Origin: an uncultured Cloacibacillus sp.
GTDB lineage: Bacteria > Synergistota > Synergistia > Synergistales > Synergistaceae
Direction of reading: 5' to 3'
Assembly: GCA_900545755.1 (NCBI GenBank)
Contig: URAG01000027.1
Coordinates: 1 to 28,552 of the forward strand
DNA length: 28,552 nt
The translations under genes were made by a program, and so were the position numbers. The stretch's first letter is position 1. The number at the start of each line of letters is the position of its first letter. Below, one piece after another: positions 8,105 to 16,851 of this stretch. The notes under the pieces are model-generated. The model worked only from the letters and a program-made list of their open reading frames with translations, searched no databases and was not told where the DNA came from.

Positions 8105-8606
8105 TTTCGCCGTCGCCTCCGTCGTCGCTGCATCTGTGTTTCATTCTCTCCGCTAGCTGTATGTCGACGCGCTTGCGCACGCGCGCGGAGTATTCTTCTA
8201 TCTCCTCGTAATTGAGCGCCGCCGCTATGCAGTGGCCTACGCAGCGCGGCTTCCCTCCGCAAAGGTCGCATTTGCGGCTTACCTGGAGCTTTTCGTCGAA
8301 ATGTATGTTGCCGTAGGGGCAGGCGAGGCTGCACATCTTGCACCCTGCGCACCGCTCCTGCTGTATCACTACGGCGTTAGTCACAGGGTCGCGGACTATC
8401 GCGCCGGCCGGGCAGACTGCCATGCACCACGGCTCTGCGCAGTGCAGGCAGGTCATCGGGATGACGGCGTGCTCGTCTATGTAATGGTTCACCCGTATCA
8501 TAGAAGCTTTGCGTTCGCATGTTTCCTTGGAATTTGCGAAGGCGCAGGCCAGCTCGCAGTTGCGGCAGCCGACGCATTTCGACGTATCCATGGTTATTAT
8601 CTTCAT
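8094..8606 (-). CDS. Ferredoxin-type electron transfer subunit, four [4Fe-4S] clusters (HycB/DmsB-like)
   Basis: A 170-residue iron-sulfur protein with sixteen cysteines in four groups. The groups are C11-C14-C17-C21, then CLHCAEPWCMAVC about 53-65, then CAGCKMCSLAC about 85-95, and CDLCGGKPRCVGHC about residues 112-125. This spacing is that of the four-cluster subunits of molybdoenzymes (HycB/FdhB/DmsB group). No signal peptide or membrane anchor is present, so it acts in the cytoplasm. It is the middle gene of the FAD protein - ferredoxin - molybdopterin subunit operon and is the natural wire between those two. The ATG is preceded by GAGAGG. Confidence 0.92.
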   Translation of the reverse strand: MKIITMDTSKCVGCRNCELACAFANSKETCERKASMIRVNHYIDEHAVIPMTCLHCAEPWCMAVCPAGAIVRDPVTNAVVIQQERCAGCKMCSLACPYGNIHFDEKLQVSRKCDLCGGKPRCVGHCIAAALNYEEIEEYSARVRKRVDIQLAERMKHRCSDDGGDGENDR

Positions 8607-8634
8607 CGTCTATACCTCTCTTATACGGCTCCGT

Positions 8635-9861
8635 CTATTTCTCAAAAAGCCTGACGTTCAGGAAGGAGTCCAGCTTCGCCGGAGGACATTCGACGGCGAT
8701 GCGGCGGCGGATTATCGGGCGCAGCCTGCCGAAAGTCGCTACGGCCTCCGGCGTCCCGACGAGGCAGATGCCGGCGATGAAGCCGTCTTTGTAGCATAGT
8801 TTGCAGTAGCCGTAGCCGGCCTCAGCGTCGTATGTAAAGGAGTCGTCTATATCCGCCGCGTTGAATTTCCCCATCGACGCCACAGTGACGCCGAACATCT
8901 GCGTGACGTTCATGTTGAGGCTTCCCCTGTACGCCGTGTTCCGCCCCGCCATGTTCGCCCCCGCGACGCTTCCCATCTCCATGGCTGTCGGCCACAGGGC
9001 GTGCGTCACGTGTTCGTCACCGAAGGCCGAAGGGCCGGCCGCCGCGTCGCCCGCGGCGTAGACGTTTTCGACGTTCGTCCGCATGTGCGGGTCTACCGGC
9101 ACAGTTCTGCCGTATTCGACCCCGCTGCCTTCCAGGAACGATATGTTTGCCCCGACGCCCGCGCCGACGATGATGAAGTCGGCGAGTATGTCGTCCTGCC
9201 CTTTCAGTTTTATGCGGAATCCGCCGTCTTCTTTCACGATTTCCTCGGTTATGGTCGATGTCCGCACGTCTACGCCGTATTCGTCCATTCTGCCCGCCAT
9301 GACGGCGCTTGCCTTTTCGTCAAGGACGAGCGGCATCAGCCTGTCCGCTATCTCCACGAGTGAGACGTCAAGGCCGAGCGAGCGGGCCGCCCACGCAGCC
9401 TGGAGCGAGACGAAGCCGGAACCGATTACGAGGACTTTCCTGCCGCGCTTGAAGGCCTCGATCAGTCCGTCGAGGTCGCGCCTCGTCCATAGATGATATA
9501 CGCCTGGCTGGCATATGCCCTTGACCGGCGGCCACAGGGCGCTGGAGCCGCTCGCTATGAGCAGGCTGCCATATTTCAGTTGTCTGCCGGAGCCGAGAGA
9601 GAGGACGCTGCCGTGCGCGTCGAGAGACACGGCTTCGTCCTCGATGTATTTCACGCCGAGTCTGCCGAACTCGTCGGCATATGGCAGGAAGAGCTTGTCG
9701 TATGACAATTTGCCCCGCAGGACATAAGGTAGCAACACTCGAGAGTAGGCTCTACCGCCCTCTTTGGATATAACTGTGACGGGGGACTCTTTGTCGTATC
9801 TCCTGAATGCCTTGACGGCCGCAAGGCCGGCCGCACCGTTTCCGATAATAACAGCTTCCAC
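8635..9861 (-). CDS. FAD-dependent NAD(P)-disulfide-type oxidoreductase
   Basis: A 408-residue flavoprotein with two dinucleotide folds. The FAD-binding GNGAAG is at residues 7-12, the NAD(P)-binding VLVIGSGFVSLQAA about 142-155, and the second FAD motif VYAAGDAAAG about residue 265. It resembles the nitrite-reductase/rubredoxin-reductase group. I place the start at GTG 9861, not at the upstream in-frame ATG at 9930: GGAGG lies eight bases before the GTG, the FAD motif follows at once, and the upstream ATG overlaps a perfect -10 box. As first gene of the operon it probably links NAD(P)H to the ferredoxin and the molybdenum subunit. Direction of electron flow is unknown. Confidence 0.88.
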   Translation of the reverse strand: MEAVIIGNGAAGLAAVKAFRRYDKESPVTVISKEGGRAYSRVLLPYVLRGKLSYDKLFLPYADEFGRLGVKYIEDEAVSLDAHGSVLSLGSGRQLKYGSLLIASGSSALWPPVKGICQPGVYHLWTRRDLDGLIEAFKRGRKVLVIGSGFVSLQAAWAARSLGLDVSLVEIADRLMPLVLDEKASAVMAGRMDEYGVDVRTSTITEEIVKEDGGFRIKLKGQDDILADFIIVGAGVGANISFLEGSGVEYGRTVPVDPHMRTNVENVYAAGDAAAGPSAFGDEHVTHALWPTAMEMGSVAGANMAGRNTAYRGSLNMNVTQMFGVTVASMGKFNAADIDDSFTYDAEAGYGYCKLCYKDGFIAGICLVGTPEAVATFGRLRPIIRRRIAVECPPAKLDSFLNVRLFEK

Positions 9862-9928
9862 CGCTATCGCCTCCAAAGCATATGAGAGAGGTTCATTGAA
9901 GAAGTGGTTATTTCTAGTGCCGTATGCC

Positions 9929-9937
9929 ATTATAACA
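9929..9937 (-). promoter_or_regulatory. Extended -10 promoter of the redox operon
   Basis: Read on the minus strand, TGTTATAAT is a perfect extended -10 element (TG, one base, TATAAT) about 68 bases upstream of the GTG start. No clear -35 is present, as is usual for extended -10 promoters. Confidence 0.6.
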
Positions 9938-10008
9938 GCGTGCTGAGGCGGCGCGTATATGGGAGATTACAGCTTTCGCCCTCGTTCGATGTGTGCGGGT
10001 ACATATTG

Positions 10009-10039
10009 CGGCGCGCGGCGCTTTTGCAGTCGCGCGCCG
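10009..10039 (-). terminator. GC-rich hairpin after the amidohydrolase gene
   Basis: CGGCGCGCG (10009-10017) and CGCGCGCCG (10031-10039) form a perfect nine-pair stem just downstream of the amidohydrolase stop. There is no T-tract on the minus strand, so it may be a 3'-end stabiliser or a weak terminator. Confidence 0.4.
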
Positions 10040-10050
10040 TATGTCTTAAG

Positions 10051-11259
10051 CTAGAGATTTAGAGGTTCCGCAGCTGGCTTCCCGTGCTTGAACACGCGCA
10101 TATTTCCGCGCAGGGCTTTAATGTCTTCAAGCGGGTCGCCGTCGAGGATGAGGAAGTCGGCGAACTTCCCTTCTTCGAGAGTGCCGTAGTCTCCGCTGAT
10201 ACCTATCATTTCCGCGGCTCTGCCCGTCGCCGCCGCTATGGCTTCCATTTTGGTCATGCCGTAGAGCGACATATGCTCTATCTCGTCCGCCGATCTGTCG
10301 TGCCCGACCCACGGGACGCCCGCATCCGTGCCCATCGCTATCTTGACGCCGCGGCTGTGATACAAGCGGAACGACTCTATGACGGCTACATATTTTTCTT
10401 CGACTTCAGCGCGCTCGTATTCTTTGAAAAACGCCGCGAGCGTCGGCACCAGCCACACACCGCGCGCCGCCATCTCGTCAGCCAGCTTTTTCGCGGCGTC
10501 GGAGCCAGGGTCGAGCAGCTGGCCGTGTTCTATAGTGTCAACGCCGTTCATCACTGAGTTGAACACGCCAGCAAAACCGCAGCAGTGCGCCGCGACTGTT
10601 TTCCCCATCTTGTGCGCCTCGCCAGTCGCCGCGGCGATCTCCTCGGGCGACATATATATAGTGTCTGCGATCATAGAATGGTTGACGCGCATTTTCGGCC
10701 TTGCATATCCGGCGGTCGGCATTATCTTTATCACGTCCGCTCCGCCGCGTATCTGTTCCCTGACGCCTTTCACAAATTCTCCCGCGCCGTCGCAGGCCAT
10801 CCCGAAATCCGTGCAGTGCCCTCCCGTTATCGTAAGCGGATGCCGCGCGCATATCATATCCGGCCCCGCGACTCTGCCTTCGCTTATGTAATCCCTGAAT
10901 TGCACGTCGAGATCGAATATCCCGCCGAGATCGCGGATGAATGTTACGCCGGAAAAAAGCATTTTGCGCAGGTTGGCCTCTATCTTCAGGCACAGGGAAG
11001 AAATCGGCTCGTTGAGGTACGCGAGCCTGTCCCATGTGTAGGGCTCCATAAATACGTGCGTATGTGCGTTGATCATCCCCGGCATTATCGTTTTTCCGGC
11101 GCAGTCGGTCACCTCGCAGCCGTCCTGCGAAAAGTCCGCCGTGCGCCCGACGGCGTAGACGCGTTCGTCCTCGACGAGAATGGCCCCGTCACGGACGGGC
11201 GCGCCGCCCTTTCCGTCGATAAGCAGAGCGTTGATAAAGAGCTTTTTCAATGGAACCAC
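10051..11259 (-). CDS. Metal-dependent amidohydrolase (imidazolonepropionase/prolidase-like group)
   Basis: A 402-residue enzyme of the amidohydrolase superfamily with a full set of metal ligands: HxH in INAHTH (about residues 64-69), the lysine to be carboxylated in DVIKIMPTAG (about 175-184), histidines in VAAHCCG and DTIEHGQ, and the aspartate in MGTDAG. A small N-terminal/C-terminal beta domain with the VFKHGKP ending is also typical. It is cytoplasmic, with no signal peptide. Relatives hydrolyse dipeptides, imidazolone rings or other cyclic amides; the substrate here is not assigned. It starts 12 bases after the YfcC-type transporter, so the transporter probably supplies its substrate or removes its product. 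Confidence 0.9.
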   Translation of the reverse strand: MVPLKKLFINALLIDGKGGAPVRDGAILVEDERVYAVGRTADFSQDGCEVTDCAGKTIMPGMINAHTHVFMEPYTWDRLAYLNEPISSLCLKIEANLRKMLFSGVTFIRDLGGIFDLDVQFRDYISEGRVAGPDMICARHPLTITGGHCTDFGMACDGAGEFVKGVREQIRGGADVIKIMPTAGYARPKMRVNHSMIADTIYMSPEEIAAATGEAHKMGKTVAAHCCGFAGVFNSVMNGVDTIEHGQLLDPGSDAAKKLADEMAARGVWLVPTLAAFFKEYERAEVEEKYVAVIESFRLYHSRGVKIAMGTDAGVPWVGHDRSADEIEHMSLYGMTKMEAIAAATGRAAEMIGISGDYGTLEEGKFADFLILDGDPLEDIKALRGNMRVFKHGKPAAEPLNL

Positions 11260-11271
11260 ATACTCCTTTCT

Positions 11272-12678
11272 CTAGAACGGCCCCCAGTTGAGAGCCTGGG
11301 CCAGCGTACAGGTCAGCATTCCGAGCGCAAGGTTCGCAAGGAATATTTTGCTGATGAATTTAAGATATCTCGTGTACGGCACCTTTGCTATGCCGATGCT
11401 GATAAGCATGAGCGGGGCCGTTATCCACAGCATGTTGGAGAGGCCGTCGCCTATCTGGTAGGCGAGCACGGCGACCTGTCTGTTTACTTCAAGGATATCG
11501 GCTATGGGGACCATAATCGGCATCATGACGACGGCCTGCGCCGAGCCTGAGTTGATGAAAAAGTTGACGAGCGTCTGAATGACCGCCATCAGCGGCGCGC
11601 ACACCAGAGGCGAAAAATCGGAGAGAGGCAGCGTAAGGTAGTATATTATCGTGTCCAAAATTTTCCCGCTGCTCATTATGGCGTTGATCGCGTTCGCAAA
11701 TCCGACAAGGAGGCAGGCGCTCACCACGCTTTTCGCCCCGTCGATAAATTCGGAAGCTATCCTGCTCGGCGTCTTTTTTGCTATGACTCCGGCTAGCACG
11801 CCCATAACGCCGAAGACGGTAGAACATTCGGCCATCATGAATCCAAGGAATATAGTTCCGTAGACTATATACGATATGCCCGCGATAAAGACGGCCAGGA
11901 CGGCCTTATGCGTATTCGTGAAATCCGAGAGCTGCGATTCTTCCGCGGCGAGATGTTCGTAGCTTCCCTTCTCACACAAGCTCTGCGACGGGTCTTTTCT
12001 CACTTTTTCCGCATATCTCAGAAGGAGCGCCGAGCTTACTATGAGATATCCTATCATCAGCGCGATGCGCACCGATATGCCGGAGGTGAATGGAAGCCCG
12101 GCGATGCCCTGCGCTATGCCGAGACTGAACGGGTTGAGGTAGGCCGCGCCGTAGCCGAGATTACAGCCTATTACAGGGAGAGCCACGCCCACCAGCGGGT
12201 CATATCCCATTCTTACGGCGAGCGATATCAGAAACGGTACGAACACCATAGCCTCAAGAGACATCCCAAAGGTGCCTCCGCATATTTCAAAAAACGCGAT
12301 AAGTAGTACTATCAACACTTTCCGGCTCCGTTCAGACCGGAATTTCGTGACGAGCCACGTCATAAGCGACTCGACCGCCCCGGTGGAATTGAGGATGCCG
12401 AAAGCCCCTCCGATAAGCAGGAGGAAGGATATTATCGCAGCCGAGTTGATTATGCCGCGGTTGAAAGACATTGCAAACTCAGGTAGCGATACGGGGCTCT
12501 GCTCGACCGTGTGATAGGTTCCTGCGACCACAGCCGTGCGTCCGGTGCTTGGGTCGGCGGCCCTTTCAAACTCTCCGGCTGGCAACACATAGGTAAGCGC
12601 AGTTGCGAACAGCGTTAGGATGAAGATGAGAACCAGAGGGTTCAGATCTCCTATTTTGCTCAAGCGGTGTGATGACAT
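11272..12678 (-). CDS. YfcC-family (C4-dicarboxylate/basic amino acid) membrane transporter
   Basis: A 468-residue membrane protein with about eleven to twelve hydrophobic segments, of the YfcC / anaerobic C4-dicarboxylate carrier-like family. That family includes proposed arginine, ornithine and peptide-related exchangers. Recognisable blocks are LNPLVLIFILTLFATALTYV near the N-terminus, a GGTFGMSLEAMVFVPFL segment in the middle, and NFFINSGSAQAVVMMPIM towards the C-terminus. ATG 12678 has AAGGAGG about ten bases upstream. It is the first gene of a two-gene operon with the amidohydrolase, directly downstream of the PucR-type regulator gene. The exact solute cannot be assigned. Confidence 0.87.
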   Translation of the reverse strand: MSSHRLSKIGDLNPLVLIFILTLFATALTYVLPAGEFERAADPSTGRTAVVAGTYHTVEQSPVSLPEFAMSFNRGIINSAAIISFLLLIGGAFGILNSTGAVESLMTWLVTKFRSERSRKVLIVLLIAFFEICGGTFGMSLEAMVFVPFLISLAVRMGYDPLVGVALPVIGCNLGYGAAYLNPFSLGIAQGIAGLPFTSGISVRIALMIGYLIVSSALLLRYAEKVRKDPSQSLCEKGSYEHLAAEESQLSDFTNTHKAVLAVFIAGISYIVYGTIFLGFMMAECSTVFGVMGVLAGVIAKKTPSRIASEFIDGAKSVVSACLLVGFANAINAIMSSGKILDTIIYYLTLPLSDFSPLVCAPLMAVIQTLVNFFINSGSAQAVVMMPIMVPIADILEVNRQVAVLAYQIGDGLSNMLWITAPLMLISIGIAKVPYTRYLKFISKIFLANLALGMLTCTLAQALNWGPF

Positions 12679-12760
12679 GTTAAAGCGTCCTCCTTGATGT
12701 CCGGCAAAAAGCCATGAATTACAATTGCATCAGTCTATGGCACGGACACAAAAACGAAAA

Positions 12761-12776
12761 TATGTTGCGCGACATA
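12761..12776. promoter_or_regulatory. Imperfect palindrome, candidate operator upstream of the YfcC gene
   Basis: TATGTTGCGCGACATA matches its own reverse complement at 14 of 16 positions. It lies about 83 bases before the transporter start and after the end of the PucR-type regulator, which makes it a plausible binding site for a dimeric regulator. No second copy was found by eye. Confidence 0.3.
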
Positions 12777-12848
12777 ATAACGTGGGGCGCCGTGTTGCGT
12801 CTCCACATAACTATGCGTGAAGCGTCTGCGGCGGAGGTGCTCTGACAG

Positions 12849-14663
12849 CTACAGATTTGTGATGAAGTTTGTATATATGAGGCCGTACATTATGCTCGCG
12901 GCCTGTATGTCGAACCAGTCCATCGGGTCGTCCATGCCGTACCCTAGGAGCTCTTCTATTTTTTTAATCCTCTGGTAAAGGGTGTTGGGGTGGATGTTCA
13001 GCTTTTTTGATACGTATCCTACCGACTTGTTGAAGCGGGAATAGTAGAAAAGCGTCATAAGCAGATCCGTCCCGCGCGTCTTGTCGTACTCTATTATCGG
13101 CGCGAGTATGTCTTCAAGATAGGCGCCGATGTCCTCAGGGTTCTGCGCAAGCAGCAGCCGTAGCGCCCCCATGTCGATGTAGTTGAAGCTCTTCCTGTGT
13201 ATAAAGTATTTTTTTATTATGCGCAGGCATTGGCTGGCCTCCCAGTAGCATTTGCGTATGCTGTACGGAGCGTCGTAGAGGCGGCTTCCGCTGACGGTGA
13301 GGTTGCTTCGTTCGGCGGTAATTGCGCCGATGAGCTTGTCCACGATGTTCGAGTATCTATGAGCGCTGACTTTCGTCTCTCCGCACGAGACGATTACGCA
13401 AACGTCGTTGTATTCCGGTACGACCGCGCATTTCAGCGCAAGGGACGTCACCGCCCGCTCTATCGTGCCTAGCATGTTTATTCCGCTCTGTCTCTCGCAG
13501 TAGTCCATGTGGTTTTCCGCTTCGGGCGCGACGATAAGCAGTACGAAATATTTGCCGCTTTTCGCAAGGCCTACTGTGTCGAGCTTTGATACTAGGGAAG
13601 CGTCTTTCTTTCCTGATAGGATTGTGGTCAGGATTTCGTTTTTCAGGTTTTTGTTATATTCACCGACGGCGACTTTTTTCAGCCAGACGAAGGATAGGAA
13701 AGTGATGAGTGTATCTATGAGTATCCTCTCTTTTTCAGGTATTGTGCGGAGCCGGGAGCGGAAAGCCAGAAGGCCATACGCCGTTCCGCCATGCCGTATC
13801 TGAGTGAGGAAGAGGAAGCCGTCCTCGTATTCCACGGAGAACCATGTTTTTTTTGAAAGTCCGCCGCCGCGTACAAATTCCGCGATATTGTCAGGAAGCG
13901 CCGAAGGAGCCCCTTCTCCTGCCTGGGCCAGCACTTCGAAAAAGATGTTGTAAAGGGTCATGGGAAATGACGTATGGGAATAGGCGAATTCAAGCATCTC
14001 GCCGAACTCAAGCCCCTTCTGGAACAGTGCGCCGAACATTGAGCCGGCTACCGAGGCGTAGCGCGCCGCGTCCCCACTCCGGCTTAGGCAGCTCGTCAAA
14101 TGCAGTATCTCCTGTTGTAGCACGGCGTTCTCTGCGTTAGCGTTTTTCAGTTGTCTATGCATCGAAACCATTCCAGCGAATTTTTCCGCAAGAGCTACGT
14201 CGTCAGGGGCGGCCGGCGCGTAGAGCGCGTGATCGATGACGACCATGAGGCCGTCGGCTTCGCCGCCGCGCATGACCGGGCAGACGATGAGCGACGACGG
14301 CTCGTAGTAGAGGCCGTCGTCGAAGCGTACTATTTCCGCAAGAGGAGCCATTTCTTCAATGAATTTTTTAAGATGGTAAGAGTCGGATATCACTTCGCTT
14401 TTTCCGGAGACGGAGATTTTGCCATATACCCCCTCCAACGCCGGAGGCAGCCTCATTCCCTCAAATTTTCTTTCGAAGCCGAACGCGTTTTTCAAGTACA
14501 TGGAGTTTTTACCCTCGTCGTAGAAGTAAAGCAGCACGGCTTTGGCTTCCGGAAGTTCCGACGCAAGGCAGTTGAAGAAATGTGTGTAAAAATCCGGCGT
14601 ACCTGCAAGGCGTACGAGATCTTTATATCCGGCTCTGCCGGCGTGTCCTTCTACAATGCCCAT
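12849..14663 (-). CDS. GAF-like / PucR-type transcriptional regulator (CdaR-like)
   Basis: A 604-residue regulator. The N-terminal ~175 residues look like a GAF-type sensor domain, followed by a helical segment (about 170-200). The C-terminus (about residues 545-595) is the PucR helix-turn-helix, seen in VGYVSKKLNIHPNTLYQRI followed by KKIEELLG. Proteins of this build activate purine, sugar-acid or amino-acid catabolic genes in response to small ligands. It is transcribed towards the YfcC-amidohydrolase operon and divergently from nhaC, so either could be its target; this is inference from position. The start has AGAGGGG about ten bases upstream. The ligand is unknown. Confidence 0.85.
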   Translation of the reverse strand: MGIVEGHAGRAGYKDLVRLAGTPDFYTHFFNCLASELPEAKAVLLYFYDEGKNSMYLKNAFGFERKFEGMRLPPALEGVYGKISVSGKSEVISDSYHLKKFIEEMAPLAEIVRFDDGLYYEPSSLIVCPVMRGGEADGLMVVIDHALYAPAAPDDVALAEKFAGMVSMHRQLKNANAENAVLQQEILHLTSCLSRSGDAARYASVAGSMFGALFQKGLEFGEMLEFAYSHTSFPMTLYNIFFEVLAQAGEGAPSALPDNIAEFVRGGGLSKKTWFSVEYEDGFLFLTQIRHGGTAYGLLAFRSRLRTIPEKERILIDTLITFLSFVWLKKVAVGEYNKNLKNEILTTILSGKKDASLVSKLDTVGLAKSGKYFVLLIVAPEAENHMDYCERQSGINMLGTIERAVTSLALKCAVVPEYNDVCVIVSCGETKVSAHRYSNIVDKLIGAITAERSNLTVSGSRLYDAPYSIRKCYWEASQCLRIIKKYFIHRKSFNYIDMGALRLLLAQNPEDIGAYLEDILAPIIEYDKTRGTDLLMTLFYYSRFNKSVGYVSKKLNIHPNTLYQRIKKIEELLGYGMDDPMDWFDIQAASIMYGLIYTNFITNL

Positions 14664-14737
14664 CCCTGCACCCCTCTTATTATTGGATATATGGATACCG
14701 GCACATATAGTATCTTCATTATGTGGATATTAACACA

Positions 14738-14766
14738 TTGAGAGTTAATCGTACAAATAATACAAT
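14738..14766 (+). promoter_or_regulatory. Sigma-70-type promoter for the nhaC group
   Basis: TTGAGA (14738-14743), exactly 17 bases, then TACAAT (14761-14766). Each box matches consensus at five of six positions. Transcription would start near 14773. Confidence 0.65.
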
Positions 14767-14778
14767 AACTCGCATTCG

Positions 14779-14794
14779 AGGAGTATCCACTCCT
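14779..14794 (+). promoter_or_regulatory. Small hairpin in the nhaC leader
   Basis: AGGAGT (14779-14784) and ACTCCT (14789-14794) form a perfect six-pair stem with loop ATCC, shortly after the predicted transcription start. It hides a Shine-Dalgarno-like AGGAG. Its function, if any, is unknown. Confidence 0.3.
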
Positions 14795-14852
14795 TGTCGT
14801 TGTTTTATCATTTATGCAACTTAATACCACAGAAAAGGAGATGGCTTGCTGT

Positions 14853-16280
14853 ATGTCTGTCAAAGAAAGTAAGACCCCTAGCTTTGCATCGTCGTTAATG
14901 GTGCTTGTGGCGATAGTCGTGATCCTGATGGTCGGTATATTGGTCCTGCATGTTGATTTGCACATATTGCTGATACTCGGCCTCATGGCTACCATACTTA
15001 TCGGTTTCTCCCAGGGAATAAGTTTCGGGCGCTTCACCGACGGCATGGCTGCCGGCGTCACGAAGGGGCTGCCCGCGATGTTCATATTTATACTCATCGG
15101 CCTTCTTATCGGCTCGTGGATATCTGCTGGGACTGTACCGGCTCTTATGTATTATGGGCTGAAGCTTGTTTCTCCGGCTGTATTTCTCCCGATGGCCTTC
15201 CTTCTTTGCTGCCTGACATCCCTTTGCACGGGGACGTCCTGGGGTACGGCTGGTACCATGGGCATAGCTATGATGGGCATGGGGATCGGACTCGGGATGC
15301 CGCCGGCGTGGGTGGCCGGAGCCGTGGTTTCCGGAGCAGTATTCGGAGACAAGATGTCCCCGATATCCGACACGACAGTCCTCGCTTCCGTCTCGGCGGG
15401 AGCAGGACTCTACGACCATATCAAAGCGATGCTCTATACCACTGTGCCCGCGTTCGTCATTACGGTGACGCTGTACGCCGTCATGGGGCTCAGCTACGCC
15501 AACGGCGAGCTTGATATGAAGGACGTCTCGCAGATCACCGATACGCTTGCGAAGAGTTTCAACCTTAATCCTATCGTTATGATTCCATTCTTCGTCCTGC
15601 TCGCGCTCAGCCTAATGAAGGTCCCGGCGACGGCGGCGATGATAATCGGCGCTTTCACCGGAACGGCGGTCGGCGTCGTTTTTCAGGACATGACGGTGGC
15701 ACAGGCGCTCACCGCCATGAACTATGGATATACAGCGAAGAGCGGAGTGGAGCTCGTCGACAAGATTCTCGTCCGCGGCGGAATCCAAAGCATGATGTGG
15801 ACCTTCTCGCTCTCGTTCATAGCGTTGTCGCTCGGCGGCGCCCTTGAGGAGTCCGGCTTCCTTAAAACGCTCATCCACGGCCTTATGGCGAAGGTCCACA
15901 GCGTAGGCACGCTCGTGCTCACCGTCATTGCGACATGCACGGTTTCCACGGCGGCGATGGCCGAGGTCTATCTCGGGATCATACTAAACGGAACCGTGTA
16001 TAAGAAATTCTTCGACGAAAAAGGGTTGAAGCCAGAAATGCTGAGCCGCCTCACAGAAGAAGGCTCAACATGTATGGGGTCTATGATACCGTGGACGACG
16101 ATGGGCGCTTTCATATCCGGAACGCTCCACGTCCCGACGTGGGAATACGCGCCGTTTGCATTCCTCAACTATCTCACGCCGCTTATTTCGATAATCTTCG
16201 CATACCTAGGCATTGCAGTATTTTGGAAGGGAACGGATAATAAGTTTTTCTCCGGCAAGAAACCGCCGGTTGCAAAATAG
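14853..16280 (+). CDS. nhaC: Na+/H+ antiporter, NhaC family
   Basis: A membrane protein of 475 residues with about eleven hydrophobic helices, of the NhaC sodium/proton antiporter family. The block around GTSWGTAGTMGIAMMGMG and the following VVSGAVFGDKMSPISDTTVL (about residues 155-192 from the proposed start) is the family hallmark. In-frame ATGs exist at 14814, 14841 and 14853. AAAAGGAG ends at 14840, which abuts the second and lies 12 bases from the third; I favour 14853 (MSVKESK) on spacing, with low certainty. It could exchange Na+ expelled or imported with the Rnf-generated gradient. The stop is 43 bases before mobB on the same strand, so co-transcription is likely. Confidence 0.9.
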   Translation: MSVKESKTPSFASSLMVLVAIVVILMVGILVLHVDLHILLILGLMATILIGFSQGISFGRFTDGMAAGVTKGLPAMFIFILIGLLIGSWISAGTVPALMYYGLKLVSPAVFLPMAFLLCCLTSLCTGTSWGTAGTMGIAMMGMGIGLGMPPAWVAGAVVSGAVFGDKMSPISDTTVLASVSAGAGLYDHIKAMLYTTVPAFVITVTLYAVMGLSYANGELDMKDVSQITDTLAKSFNLNPIVMIPFFVLLALSLMKVPATAAMIIGAFTGTAVGVVFQDMTVAQALTAMNYGYTAKSGVELVDKILVRGGIQSMMWTFSLSFIALSLGGALEESGFLKTLIHGLMAKVHSVGTLVLTVIATCTVSTAAMAEVYLGIILNGTVYKKFFDEKGLKPEMLSRLTEEGSTCMGSMIPWTTMGAFISGTLHVPTWEYAPFAFLNYLTPLISIIFAYLGIAVFWKGTDNKFFSGKKPPVAK

Positions 16281-16323
16281 CCGCAGCGGCGAAGGCCGCC
16301 GCGTATGAAAGGAGTGGAAGTCC

Positions 16324-16851
16324 GTGCGCATTTTTGCTGTGAGCGGTTATTCTAAGACGGGCAAGACCGCCGTCGTCGAATCTCTGACGTCGTTCTTTAC
16401 GTCGGGGGGATATTCCGTCGCCACGATCAAAGACAGCGGATGTCGCGGTTTGCACGCAGGGGATGAAACGTCTGATACTGGGCGTCATCGAAAATCCGGG
16501 GCTTCAGCCTCCATCCTGCTGAGCGGCGGACTGACTTCAATAATCTATGACCGGCGGCTTGGCGCCGCCGAAGCGCTGAAATTTCTGAATCATGACATAG
16601 TGATTATGGAGGGCTTCAAAGCCCTCCGTATCCCTAAGATAATCACGGCCTCCGACGCGGCCGGGGCTGACGCCGTATTTTGTGAAGAAGCCTTTGCTTT
16701 TTCAGGAAAGTTAGCCCTTGTCGCGCGCTCTTATAGGGGAAGGCCTGTGTTCGACTGTTTCGCGGATACGGCGCGGCTTGCGGAGCTCGCCTTGAATTCC
16801 GCGGCGAGCGGCCCGGACGTGGCCGCGGCACTTGCCGGAGAGCCGTATTGA
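16324..16851 (+). CDS. mobB: Molybdopterin-guanine dinucleotide biosynthesis adaptor protein MobB
   Basis: A 175-residue P-loop protein. Walker A is GYSKTGKT at residues 8-15, and the following block TSDTGRHRKSGAS corresponds to the conserved D-x-x-R-H-R-x-x-G-A of MobB. MobB binds GTP and assists MobA in attaching GMP to molybdopterin. The start is GTG 16324, with AAAGGAG about nine bases upstream. Its stop TGA overlaps the TTG start of mobA. The motif SKTGKT has Lys where most MobB proteins have Gly-Ser (GYSGSGKT), a mild divergence that keeps the P-loop. The product would serve the molybdoenzyme encoded at 6.0-8.1 kb. Confidence 0.88.
   Translation: MRIFAVSGYSKTGKTAVVESLTSFFTSGGYSVATIKDSGCRGLHAGDETSDTGRHRKSGASASILLSGGLTSIIYDRRLGAAEALKFLNHDIVIMEGFKALRIPKIITASDAAGADAVFCEEAFAFSGKLALVARSYRGRPVFDCFADTARLAELALNSAASGPDVAAALAGEPY

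Noticed and set aside
9862..9930. Longer N-terminus for the FAD oxidoreductase from ATG 9930
   Set aside because: That ATG overlaps a perfect extended -10 element, lacks a Shine-Dalgarno, and adds residues before the FAD motif; GTG 9861 has GGAGG at good distance.
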